A DNA stretch of 64,000 nt, taken from NCBI RefSeq assembly GCF_016093545.1, contig NZ_JADKYX010000004.1, positions 62,001 to 126,000 on the forward strand, written 5' to 3'. Shown piece after piece: positions 1 to 7,727 of the stretch (the first letter of the stretch is position 1; every line of letters starts with the position of its first letter). This stretch comes from Massilia rhizosphaerae. Lineage in GTDB: Bacteria; Pseudomonadota; Gammaproteobacteria; Burkholderiales; Burkholderiaceae_D. Under the pieces are notes generated by a model. That model was not told the origin of the DNA. It saw only the letters and a program-made list of their open reading frames with translations, and did no database searches. The translations under genes and the position numbers were made by a program.

Positions 1-657
1 GCGGCCCGGATCGCTGGACAGGATGATGATGCGGTCCGCCATCATGACGGCTTCCTCGATGTTGTGCGACACGATCAGGATGCCGCGCGTGGGAATCCGC
101 TTGCCGTCCCACAGGTCGAGGATGTCGCCGCGCAGCGTCTCGCCGGTGAGCACGTCGAGCGCCGAGAAGGCTTCGTCCATCAGCAGCACGTCCGGATGCG
201 TGACGAGCGCGCGCGCGATGCCCACGCGCTGGCGCATGCCGCCCGACAGCTCGCGCGGCAGCGCGCTGCCGAAGCCCGACAGGCCGATCAGGTCGAGCAT
301 GGCGTCGGCCCGCTCGCGCCGCACGGCGGGCGCCACGCCCTGCGCTTCCAGGCCCAGTTCCACGTTCTGCTGCACGGTCAGCCAGGGGAACAGCGCGAAC
401 GATTGGAACACCATCGCCACGCCGGACAGCGGCCCGCGGATGGGACGCCCGCGGTATTCGACCTTGCCGGCATCGGCCGGCACGAGGCCCGCCACGATGC
501 GCAGCAGCGTCGACTTGCCGGAGCCGGATTTGCCGAGCAGCGCGACGATCTCGCCGTCCGCCAGGGTGAAGTCGACGCCTTCGAGCACGGTGCGCGGGGC
601 GCCGTCGGCGCTGCGGAAGGCCTTGCCCACGCCTTTCAGTTCAACCAGGTTTTCCAT
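1..657 (-). CDS. ABC transporter ATP-binding protein (NitT/TauT type), 3' end beyond window
   Basis: Cytoplasmic ATPase of an ABC importer. About 219 residues are visible and the C-terminus lies beyond the window edge. Walker A reads GKSGSGKST, the signature is LSGGMRQRV and Walker B is VLLMDEAFSALD, followed by the switch histidine in IVSHNIEEA. The protein style matches the nitrate/sulfonate/taurine (NitT/TauT) group. The start ATG at 657 gives MENLVELKGV. It is the third gene of a minus-strand operon after a porin and a duplicated permease, so it most likely energises that permease. A pair of REP-like hairpins separates it from the permease and could lower its expression. The substrate cannot be read from the sequence. 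Confidence 0.92.
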   Translation of the reverse strand, partial: MENLVELKGVGKAFRSADGAPRTVLEGVDFTLADGEIVALLGKSGSGKSTLLRIVAGLVPADAGKVEYRGRPIRGPLSGVAMVFQSFALFPWLTVQQNVELGLEAQGVAPAVRRERADAMLDLIGLSGFGSALPRELSGGMRQRVGIARALVTHPDVLLMDEAFSALDVLTGETLRGDILDLWDGKRIPTRGILIVSHNIEEAVMMADRIIILSSDPGR

Positions 658-670
658 GATCGGTTCCAGT

Positions 671-747
671 TTAGGTGTGGTGGGCACGGGGTGCCCACCC
701 TACGTTCAGTATCGGGTAGGGTGGGCACTCCGTGCCCACCATGCGCA
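671..747. repeat. REP-like hairpin pair (BIME-like), copy 1
   Basis: Two palindromes of the form GGTGGGCAC-N3-GTGCCCACC lie at 679-699 and 720-740. The first is followed by CTACG and the second is preceded by the complementary CGGGTAGG, so the two units face each other. The second unit ends 7 bp from the permease stop codon, inside the operon between permease and ATPase. The same family recurs near 13.3/14.8, 47.7, 57.1 and 59.85 kb. It is probably a transcribed RNA hairpin affecting mRNA stability or read-through. Confidence 0.88.
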
Positions 748-2475
748 TCAGCGGCTGCGATCCTCGGCCAGCAGGTACAGGCGGCGCCAGAAGAAGCGGT
801 TGAGCAGCATGACGAACACGCACATCACGCCGATGCCGAGCGCGATGCGGTGGAAGTCGCCGGCGTCCGTCATCTGCTTGATGTAGCTGCCCAGACCATC
901 GGCCACGAGCGACGTCTTGCCCCACGTGACGTATTCGGCCACGATGCTCGCGTTCCACGAGCCGCCGCTGGCGGTGATCGCGCCCGTCACGAAACTCGGG
1001 AACACGGCCGGCAGGTACACGCGCTTCCATTTCAGCCAGCCCGTCAGCCCCAGGTTGTCGGCCGCGAGGCGCAACTCGTTCGGCAGCGTCGACGCGCCCG
1101 CGACGACGTTGAACAGGATGTACCACTGGGTGCCGAACACCATCAATGGGCTCAGCCACACGTTCGGGTTCAGGCGCAGGTGCACGAGGGCGTACACGAC
1201 GATCGGGAACATCAGGTTCACGGGGAACGCGGCCAGGAATTGCGCCAGCGCCTGCACGGCCTGGGCATAGCGCGGGCGCAGGCCGATCCAGACGGCGGCG
1301 GGCACCCACACGAGCGACGCGAGGCCGATCAGCAGCATCACCCGCACGAGCGTGATGCAGCCCAGGCCCACGACGCGCAGCGCCTCGCTCCAGCCCACCT
1401 GGGCGTGGATGAACATCAGGAAGCGCCACGCGCCCAGCAGCGCGAGCAGCACGACGAGCCGGTCCACGGTGCGGGTCGAGAGCGCGAAGCGCGCCCGGCG
1501 CGGCGGCGCCTCGACGGCTTCCGGCGTGCCGAACCAGCCGAGCGTGCGCGCGAGCGTCGCCCACATGCGGTCGGTGAGCGCGCGGATCCACACACTGCGC
1601 CTGCCCCAGTCCAGCACCCACGATTGCTGGGCGTATTCGCCCTGCGATTCCTCGAAGCGGAATTTGTCGGCCCACGCCAGCAAGGGACGGAAGAACAACT
1701 GGTCGTACAGCAGGATGCCGGCGAACATGGCGGCGATGGCCCAGGCGATGGCGGCGCCCTGTTTCTGTTCGATGGCGACGGCGATGTAGGCGCCGATGCC
1801 GGGCAGCTTGATGTCCTGGCCCGCCACCGAGATCGCCTCGGCCGCGACGAGGAAGAACCAGCCGCCGGACATCGACATCATCATGTTCCACAGCAGCGCC
1901 GGCATCGCGTACGGCAGGTCCAGGCGCCAGAAGCGCTGCCACGGCGACAGCCGGAACACACGCGCCGCTTCCGCCAGTTCGGGCGGGATCGTCTTCATCG
2001 ACTGGTACAGGCTGAACGCCATGTTCCACGCCTGCGACGTGAAGATCGCGAACACGGCGGCGCATTCCACGCCCAGCAGGTTGCCCGGGAAGAGGGCGAT
2101 GAACGGCGCGATGGCGATGGCCTGGAAGCCCAGGATCGGCACCGACTGCAGCACGTCCAGCAGGGGCACCATGATCTTTTCCGCGCTCTTCCAGCGCGTG
2201 GCGACGACGGCGAACGCGAACGTGAACAGCAGCGCGGCGCCCAGGGCGCTGAACATGCGCAGGATCGTGCGCAGCAGGTAGTAGGGCAGGTAGGCCGGAT
2301 CGAGCGAGATCGGCGTCGGCTGGCCCAGCACGAACGGGCGCGCCATCTGCATGGCGCCGTACGCGGCCAGCGCCAGCACGACGAGGACGAGCGGCAGCAG
2401 CGCCCAGTCCCAGCGGTTCGGGGTCGTGGTGAGGAACGAGCGGCCGGTGCGGCCCGGGGTGAACAGTTCGAACAT
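748..2475 (-). CDS. ABC transporter permease, duplicated anion-type (COG4986-like)
   Basis: Inner-membrane permease of 575 residues, about twice the length of an ordinary ABC permease. It contains two binding-protein-dependent transport permease units. The first spans roughly residues 75-280 and carries the EAA-type loop around PPELAEAARVFRLSPWQRFW. The second spans roughly 350-560 with the loop around LPNELRLAADNLGLTGW. This architecture is that of the anion ABC systems with duplicated permease found beside NitT/TauT-type ATPases. The gene starts 16 bp after the porin stop, and the ATPase follows after a REP pair. No periplasmic binding protein gene is present in the window, so the substrate is open. 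Confidence 0.9.
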   Translation of the reverse strand: MFELFTPGRTGRSFLTTTPNRWDWALLPLVLVVLALAAYGAMQMARPFVLGQPTPISLDPAYLPYYLLRTILRMFSALGAALLFTFAFAVVATRWKSAEKIMVPLLDVLQSVPILGFQAIAIAPFIALFPGNLLGVECAAVFAIFTSQAWNMAFSLYQSMKTIPPELAEAARVFRLSPWQRFWRLDLPYAMPALLWNMMMSMSGGWFFLVAAEAISVAGQDIKLPGIGAYIAVAIEQKQGAAIAWAIAAMFAGILLYDQLFFRPLLAWADKFRFEESQGEYAQQSWVLDWGRRSVWIRALTDRMWATLARTLGWFGTPEAVEAPPRRARFALSTRTVDRLVVLLALLGAWRFLMFIHAQVGWSEALRVVGLGCITLVRVMLLIGLASLVWVPAAVWIGLRPRYAQAVQALAQFLAAFPVNLMFPIVVYALVHLRLNPNVWLSPLMVFGTQWYILFNVVAGASTLPNELRLAADNLGLTGWLKWKRVYLPAVFPSFVTGAITASGGSWNASIVAEYVTWGKTSLVADGLGSYIKQMTDAGDFHRIALGIGVMCVFVMLLNRFFWRRLYLLAEDRSR

Positions 2476-2491
2476 GCGTGGTCCCCTATCC

Positions 2492-3808
2492 TCAATATTG
2501 CCCGTGCAGGCGCAGGCCGAACACGTTCACGGGGCCGCGCGCGCCGTTGTACGCCGGATTGTCGACGTGCTGCCAGTCCAGCGACAGGGCGGCGTGCGGG
2601 CCCAGCCCGGCCTTGTAGTACGCCTCGGCGATCGCTTCTCGATGATAGTCCAGGCGGCCGTCGCCGATGAAGGCGCCCACGCCGCCGGCCGCCAGGTAGG
2701 CGCGGTGCGCTTGTGACAGGCCGTTGCGCACGGCCGCGACGCCCAGCGTGTCGCCGCCGCGGCCCCAGGCCGCGCCCTGCAGCGTCGTGCCCACGGAGAC
2801 CGAGCGCTCGATCTCGGCGAACGCATACGTTTCCGACTGCCCGTCGTTGCGGCTGGCGCGCGCGAACACGGCCGCGTTCGCGCCCAGCGCCTGGTCCAGG
2901 CTCAGGCCGAAGCCCGTCTTGCCGCGTTCGCGCCGCACACTGCCCACGTCGGGCGCCTGGCCCGGCGCGGCGGCGGCGAGCGCGTCGCGGAACGATCCCA
3001 TGCGCGTGCGGTCGCGGAACGCCAGCACGCGCACGGTGCCCGTCCGCCCCAGCCAGGTGTGACGATGTTCCAGCTCGAGCTGGTCGCCATGATGGCGGAA
3101 GATGTGCCGGTCGAGCGGCAGCCCGTTCGATTCCTGCGGCAGCATGAAGCGGCCCGCGCGCACGGCCCAGTCGCCGTCGTCGTATTCGAGCGCGGCGCCC
3201 CACGTGTAGCCACGCGCGTCCGCCGCGAAATCCCAGGCGCCGTGGGCCAGAAGGGCCCAGTCGAGGAACTGGCTGCGGGCGTCGTGCGCCTGGCTGTTGG
3301 CGTCGAAGATGTCGGACACGGCCAGGTTGCCGGCCGTCAGGACGACGCGGCGGCTTGCGACGCTGCCGGCCAACTGGTTCATGTCGGATTCGACGGCCTG
3401 CATGGGGCCGCCCAGGTTCCACGTCTGGCGCAGGTAGAGCCGGGCGCGGTAGAACGTCGGGCTCGTGCCGCTCGTCTTCTGCTGCTCGCCATTGGTCATG
3501 CCGCCCAGCCCGTGCAGGCCGGACATGGCCTTGCCCTGCACGACTTCCGGGTCGAAGTACAGCTCGGCGCCCCGCCATGGACGCATGCCGAAGGCGGCCG
3601 TGGCGCTGAACGAACAGCCCGTCTCGCGCCACGGGACGAGGCTGGCCGGGCCGCTGTAGGCGGCGTCGAAGGCGGGCTTGGCTTGCCACACGTACGTGGC
3701 CTGGACGTGCGCGTTCCAGGCCTCCGGCGCGGGGAGGTCGCCGGCGCGCGCGCCGGGTGCCGCGGCCAGCAGCCAGGCGGCACAGTACAACATCGAACAA
3801 CGAAACAT
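2492..3808 (-). CDS. outer-membrane porin, OprB (carbohydrate-selective) family-like
   Basis: 438 residues with a clear signal peptide (hydrophobic run YCAAWLLAAAPGARA, cleavage after ARA). The mature chain has alternating aromatic and polar beta-strand patterns and ends in the aromatic LRLHGQY typical of outer-membrane barrels. The segment around VVQGKAMSGLHGLGGMTNGEQQK and ARLYLRQTWNLGG resembles the OprB family of carbohydrate porins. The start at 3808 has a GGAG ribosome-binding site a few bases upstream. It is the first gene of the operon with the duplicated permease and ATPase, suggesting that one solute crosses both membranes through this set. The family call is by resemblance; the solute is not shown. 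Confidence 0.75.
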   Translation of the reverse strand: MFRCSMLYCAAWLLAAAPGARAGDLPAPEAWNAHVQATYVWQAKPAFDAAYSGPASLVPWRETGCSFSATAAFGMRPWRGAELYFDPEVVQGKAMSGLHGLGGMTNGEQQKTSGTSPTFYRARLYLRQTWNLGGPMQAVESDMNQLAGSVASRRVVLTAGNLAVSDIFDANSQAHDARSQFLDWALLAHGAWDFAADARGYTWGAALEYDDGDWAVRAGRFMLPQESNGLPLDRHIFRHHGDQLELEHRHTWLGRTGTVRVLAFRDRTRMGSFRDALAAAAPGQAPDVGSVRRERGKTGFGLSLDQALGANAAVFARASRNDGQSETYAFAEIERSVSVGTTLQGAAWGRGGDTLGVAAVRNGLSQAHRAYLAAGGVGAFIGDGRLDYHREAIAEAYYKAGLGPHAALSLDWQHVDNPAYNGARGPVNVFGLRLHGQY

Positions 3809-4433
3809 CGGTATCTCCGTCGGTGAACGGCATACCTTTCATTCGCGCTTGGTGACGCCGTGCGCGCTCCTCGTTAGAAGGCCTGCGGCACGATTCGTTT
3901 GTCGTGGAATGCGGTGTCCCGGATGACACGGGACGCGGATACCATCATTCGCCCTTGGGCGAGATGACGGCAGGAGGAAGACCTGCGTTATCTTGCCGGG
4001 GCTGGACCGGCATTCAGCCGGCAACAACTGCCACTCGAACAAGTGCCCATGAAAGGGACTCCATGAAATGAAAACGGTCGGATTCTACGTGGCCGTCCTT
4101 TCTAGCGTCAAGGAAATATCCAGCGCGTTGGGGCGCTATCCTGGACACCAAATATTGCACCGCAATGACATGCGCGGGGACGGGGCAATGCCGCTCGCGC
4201 GCGCGAAAAAACGCCGCTACGGGACAGTCGGAGGCCGGTGCGAATGATAGCGATGGGGCTGTCATTACGTCATTACGGTTTGGTAATGTGGGGCCGTCAT
4301 GCGACAGCGCCGCGGCCGTGTGTTGACATTACTCGATCGTAATTTTTACGGTCACGCCGGTCGCCTATACTGCATCGCAGCGCAATCCATGCCGACCCGG
4401 CAGCGCGTCCACTCCCGACACTGCCCCCGAACC
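3809..4433. other. intergenic region between divergent porin operon and oxoamine synthase
   Basis: No convincing gene lies here. Short open frames exist but lack ribosome-binding sites and codon bias. It should hold the promoters of both divergent units. A TATACT hexamer at 4366-4371 is a possible -10 for the synthase gene. It lies downstream of the farthest possible in-frame start (4299), which favours the ATG at 4434. A perfect TTGACA at 4323-4328 is too far from that -10 (37 bp) to pair with it. Confidence 0.5.
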
Positions 4434-5633
4434 ATGCACGACCTCGCCGACATTGCAGACTGGCTGCAGACCCACGCCATTCACCACGAAACGCCCGTCC
4501 ACGACACGTTGCCCGACCCCGTATTCCGGGTGAACGGCGAGGCGGCCGTGTCGTTCAGCACCAACAACTACCTGGCGCTGGCGAACCACCCCCGTCTCGT
4601 GAGCGCGGCGAAGGAAGGCCTGGAGCGCTACGGCGTCGGCAACTGCGAATCGCGCCTGCTGGGCGGCGACCTGCCCGTGTACCGCGAACTGGAACGCCGG
4701 CTCGGTGAACTCAAGCACAAGACCGACGCCGTGTTGTTCGTCACGGGGTACATGACGAACATCGGCGTGCTGTCCACGCTCGTCAAGGTCGGCCTGCTGG
4801 CGCGCATCCACGGCTACCGGCCCAAGAGGCGCCGCAAGTACGCGTATTTCACGGACGAGTACAACCACATCAGCATCCGCGAAGGCATCCTGATGTCGGG
4901 CGCGGACAAGCACACGTACCGCCACGCCGACATGGACCACCTCGAGTCGCTGCTGAAGAGCGCGGACGGCATCAGCCCGATCATCGTCAGCGACGGCGTG
5001 TTCAGCATGGAAGGCACGATCGCACCGCTGCCCGAGCTGACCTTCCTCGCCGAAAAATACGGCGCGATCCTGTACGTCGACGACGCCCACGCCACCGGCA
5101 TCCTGGGCGAAAACGGCGGCGGCACGTCCGAGCACTATGGCTGCTACAGCCCTACCATCATGCAGATGGGGACGCTGTCGAAGGCGCTGGGCGCCATCGG
5201 CGGCTTCGTGGCGCTGGAGCGCGAGATGGCCGACGTGCTGCGCCTGACGAGTTCCGCATACGGTTTCACCTGCCCGCCGCCGCCGGACCAGGCCAATGCC
5301 CTGCTGGCCGCGCTGGACCTGCTGCGCGAAGAGCCGGAGCGCCGCGCGCGCCTGTGGGACAACCAGCGCTACTTCGTCGAGCGCATGCAGCCGCTGGGCT
5401 ACACGCTGGCGTCGACGCAGACGCCGATCGTGCCCGTCCTGATCGGCGACGCCGAGCGCTGCCAGACCTTCCAGCGCGCGCTGCGCGCCGAGGGCATCCA
5501 CGTCGACGCGATCCAGTTCCCGGCCGTGCCCGTGGGCCAGGCGCGCCTGCGCTTCATGCTCAACGCGGCCCACACCCGCGCGCAGATCGACCACGTCGTG
5601 GCCGTGATGGCGCGGCTGGCCGCCATGCTATAG
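4434..5633 (+). CDS. alpha-oxoamine synthase family PLP enzyme (AONS/KBL/CqsA-like)
   Basis: PLP-dependent enzyme that should condense an acyl-CoA with an amino acid by decarboxylative Claisen chemistry. Family landmarks are NHISIREGILMSGA (PLP-stacking His), VDDAHATG (PLP Asp), the Schiff-base lysine in TLSKALGAIGG and the FTCPPPPDQANAL loop. The start is set at MHDLADIAD, giving 399 residues as usual for the family; the frame stays open upstream to 4299. A basic insertion (YRPKRRRKYAYF) precedes the NH motif, which is unlike typical BioF or Kbl. A response regulator and sensor kinase follow 26 bp downstream. Biotin synthesis is unlikely because no other bio genes are near. A signal-producing (CqsA/LqsA type) or lipid role is possible but unproven. 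Confidence 0.85.
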   Translation: MHDLADIADWLQTHAIHHETPVHDTLPDPVFRVNGEAAVSFSTNNYLALANHPRLVSAAKEGLERYGVGNCESRLLGGDLPVYRELERRLGELKHKTDAVLFVTGYMTNIGVLSTLVKVGLLARIHGYRPKRRRKYAYFTDEYNHISIREGILMSGADKHTYRHADMDHLESLLKSADGISPIIVSDGVFSMEGTIAPLPELTFLAEKYGAILYVDDAHATGILGENGGGTSEHYGCYSPTIMQMGTLSKALGAIGGFVALEREMADVLRLTSSAYGFTCPPPPDQANALLAALDLLREEPERRARLWDNQRYFVERMQPLGYTLASTQTPIVPVLIGDAERCQTFQRALRAEGIHVDAIQFPAVPVGQARLRFMLNAAHTRAQIDHVVAVMARLAAML

Positions 5634-5659
5634 TCCACCTTGAAACCAAGAGCCGAATC

Positions 5660-6364
5660 ATGCCGAACTGCCTCGTGATCGAAGACGACACCGAAACGCG
5701 CGACTATCTTTGCAGCGGGCTGCGCGCGGCCGGCTATGCCGTGCAGGCGGAAACGAACGGCGAGGCGGGCAACCGCCGCCTGCAGGAAACGCGCTGGGAC
5801 GTCGTCGTGCTCGACCGGATGCTGCCGGGCCAGGTCGACGGCCTCGGCATCCTCGAGCAGATGCGCGCCCGCGGCGACGGCACGCCGGTGCTGATCCTGT
5901 CCGCGCTGAACAGCGTCGACGAGCGCGTGCGCGGCCTGCGCGCCGGCAGCGACGACTATCTCACCAAGCCGTTCGTCATGTCGGAACTGCTGGCGCGCGT
6001 GGAAAACCTCAGCCGGCGCAACGCCTGGTCGCGCGACGTCACCGTGCTGCAGGTGGCCGACCTGCAGCTCGACGTGCGCACGATGCGCGTGACGCGCCAG
6101 GGCACCACGATCACCCTGCAGCCGCGCGAATTCCGCCTGCTCGAATACCTCATGCGCCACGAAGGCCAGATCGTCACCCGCACGATGTTGCTGGAAGGCG
6201 TGTGGGAATACCATTTCGATCCACAGACGAACGTCATCGACGTCCAGATCAGCCGCCTGCGCAGCAAGATCGACAAGGATTTCAGCCCGGCCCTGATCCA
6301 CACGGTGCGCGGCGCCGGCTACGTATTGAGTGCGGCGCCCACGTATGGTCCGGCGTCACGCTGA
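5660..6364 (+). CDS. OmpR-family response regulator
   Basis: 234 residues. An N-terminal receiver domain contains the acidic pair EDD, phospho-acceptor Asp in VVLDRMLPG, and Lys in LTKPF. It is followed by a winged-helix DNA-binding domain (LQPREFRLLEYLMRHEGQIVTRTMLLEGVW ... VDVQISRLRSKID). The ATG at 5660 begins MPNCLVIEDD; the frame stays open upstream into the synthase gene, but that part is not coding. The stop overlaps the start of the kinase gene by 20 bp, so the two are translationally coupled. It probably controls the oxoamine synthase or the nearby RND efflux operon; the sequence does not decide which. Confidence 0.95.
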   Translation: MPNCLVIEDDTETRDYLCSGLRAAGYAVQAETNGEAGNRRLQETRWDVVVLDRMLPGQVDGLGILEQMRARGDGTPVLILSALNSVDERVRGLRAGSDDYLTKPFVMSELLARVENLSRRNAWSRDVTVLQVADLQLDVRTMRVTRQGTTITLQPREFRLLEYLMRHEGQIVTRTMLLEGVWEYHFDPQTNVIDVQISRLRSKIDKDFSPALIHTVRGAGYVLSAAPTYGPASR

Positions 6365-7727
6365 ACCCGTTGCCGGCACGGGCCTGCGCGGGTCCATCGC
6401 TTTTCGCCTTGCGGTCGGCTACGGCCTGCTGCTGGCCGCGTCGATGGCCACGCTGTCCGCCATCGTCTATTTCGGCACGGTGGGCGTGTTCGAGCGCTCG
6501 ATTGACAACAAGATCCTGACCGTGGAGGCGCACCTCGCGGACGCCTGGACCAGCGGCGGCCGCCCCGGCCTCGTGCGCGAGATCGACGCCCAGCTGCACG
6601 ACCTGATCGACACCGACACGGAAGTCGTGGGTCTCGTCGACCCCATGGGCCACGTCCTGGCCGGCAACGTGGGGCGCTCGTTCGGCGACCTGCCGCCGAC
6701 CGGCGACCTGGCGTTCGGCCAGATGGAGCGCAACGGCGTGCCCGTCTCCGTGCGCCTGATCGCGACGCGGCTGGACGACGGCACCCGGCTCATCGTCGGC
6801 CGCGACCTGATCGAATTGGGCGCGATCCGCGACGTCGTCGAGCGCGCGCTGCTCGTCAGCGCCGCCGTGTCGATCCTGCTCGCGTTCTTCGGCGCCCAGA
6901 TCTTCCGTTCGCGCCTGGAAGCGCGCATCGGCCGCATCCGCCGCACCACGGCCCGCATCGCGGCGGGCGAGCTGTCCAGCCGCATCGTCGTGATGGGCAA
7001 CGACGAATTCGCGCGCCTGGGCGACGACATCAACCGCATGCTCGACCGCATCGAAGCCCTGATGGAGGGCGTGCGCCACGTGTCGAACTCGATCGCCCAC
7101 GACCTGCGCACGCCGCTGTCGCGCGTGCGCTCGCGCCTCGACCGCGCGCTGCAGGCGTCGGCCGATCCGCACGCGCTGGTGGCCGACGCGCGCCTGGCCA
7201 TCGAGGACATCGACAGCGTCATCTCGCTGTTCGACAAGCTGCTGCAGATCGCCGCGCTGGAATCCGGCGTGCGCGCCGGCACCTTCGAAAAGCTCGACCT
7301 GGCCGCCATCGCGCACGACATGGCGGAACTGTACGAAGCGGCGGCGGACGAGCAGGGCGTGCTGCTGCGCTTCACCGGCCGCCCGACGACGATCCGCGGC
7401 GACCGCGACCTCCTGGCCAGCGCGCTCGCGAGCCTGATCGACAACGCCATCAAGTACGGCCGCGGGGGCGGCCGCGTCGACATCGAGGTCGACACCGTGG
7501 ACGGCACCCCGGCGCTGACGGTGCGCGACTACGGCACCGGCGTGCCGTCCGGCGACATGGACAAGATCACGCGGCGCTTCTATCGCGTGGACCAGAGCCG
7601 CCACCTGCCGGGCAACGGCCTGGGCCTGTCCATCGTCACCGCCATCACCCAGCTGCACGAGGGTACGCTCGTGCTGCGCGGGGCCGATCCCGGGTTCGAG
7701 GCGCGCATGGTGTTCCCGCAGCCTTAG
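6345..7727 (+). CDS. two-component sensor histidine kinase (HAMP, HisKA, HATPase)
   Basis: About 460 residues. Membrane segment 1 lies near the N-terminus (FRLAVGYGLLLAASMATLSAIVYF), then a periplasmic domain of about 130 residues. Membrane segment 2 (ALLVSAAVSILLAFFGA) leads into a HAMP linker. The H-box is SIAHDLRTPLSR, the N-box LIDNAIKYG, G1 DYGTGVP and G2 GNGLGLSIV, all intact. ATG 6345 (MVRRHAEP) is preferred over a GTG at 6330. It pairs with the upstream response regulator by overlap. Its stop overlaps the stop of the convergent RND gene by 4 bp. The periplasmic sensor has no recognisable ligand motif. Confidence 0.95.
   Translation: MVRRHAEPVAGTGLRGSIAFRLAVGYGLLLAASMATLSAIVYFGTVGVFERSIDNKILTVEAHLADAWTSGGRPGLVREIDAQLHDLIDTDTEVVGLVDPMGHVLAGNVGRSFGDLPPTGDLAFGQMERNGVPVSVRLIATRLDDGTRLIVGRDLIELGAIRDVVERALLVSAAVSILLAFFGAQIFRSRLEARIGRIRRTTARIAAGELSSRIVVMGNDEFARLGDDINRMLDRIEALMEGVRHVSNSIAHDLRTPLSRVRSRLDRALQASADPHALVADARLAIEDIDSVISLFDKLLQIAALESGVRAGTFEKLDLAAIAHDMAELYEAAADEQGVLLRFTGRPTTIRGDRDLLASALASLIDNAIKYGRGGGRVDIEVDTVDGTPALTVRDYGTGVPSGDMDKITRRFYRVDQSRHLPGNGLGLSIVTAITQLHEGTLVLRGADPGFEARMVFPQP

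Noticed and set aside
64..2670. 868-codon open frame on the plus strand
   Set aside because: Antisense to the ABC transporter genes and of low-complexity composition.
4323..4371. TTGACA and TATACT as one promoter before the oxoamine synthase
   Set aside because: The gap is 37 bp, far from the usual 17; only the TATACT is kept as a weak hint.
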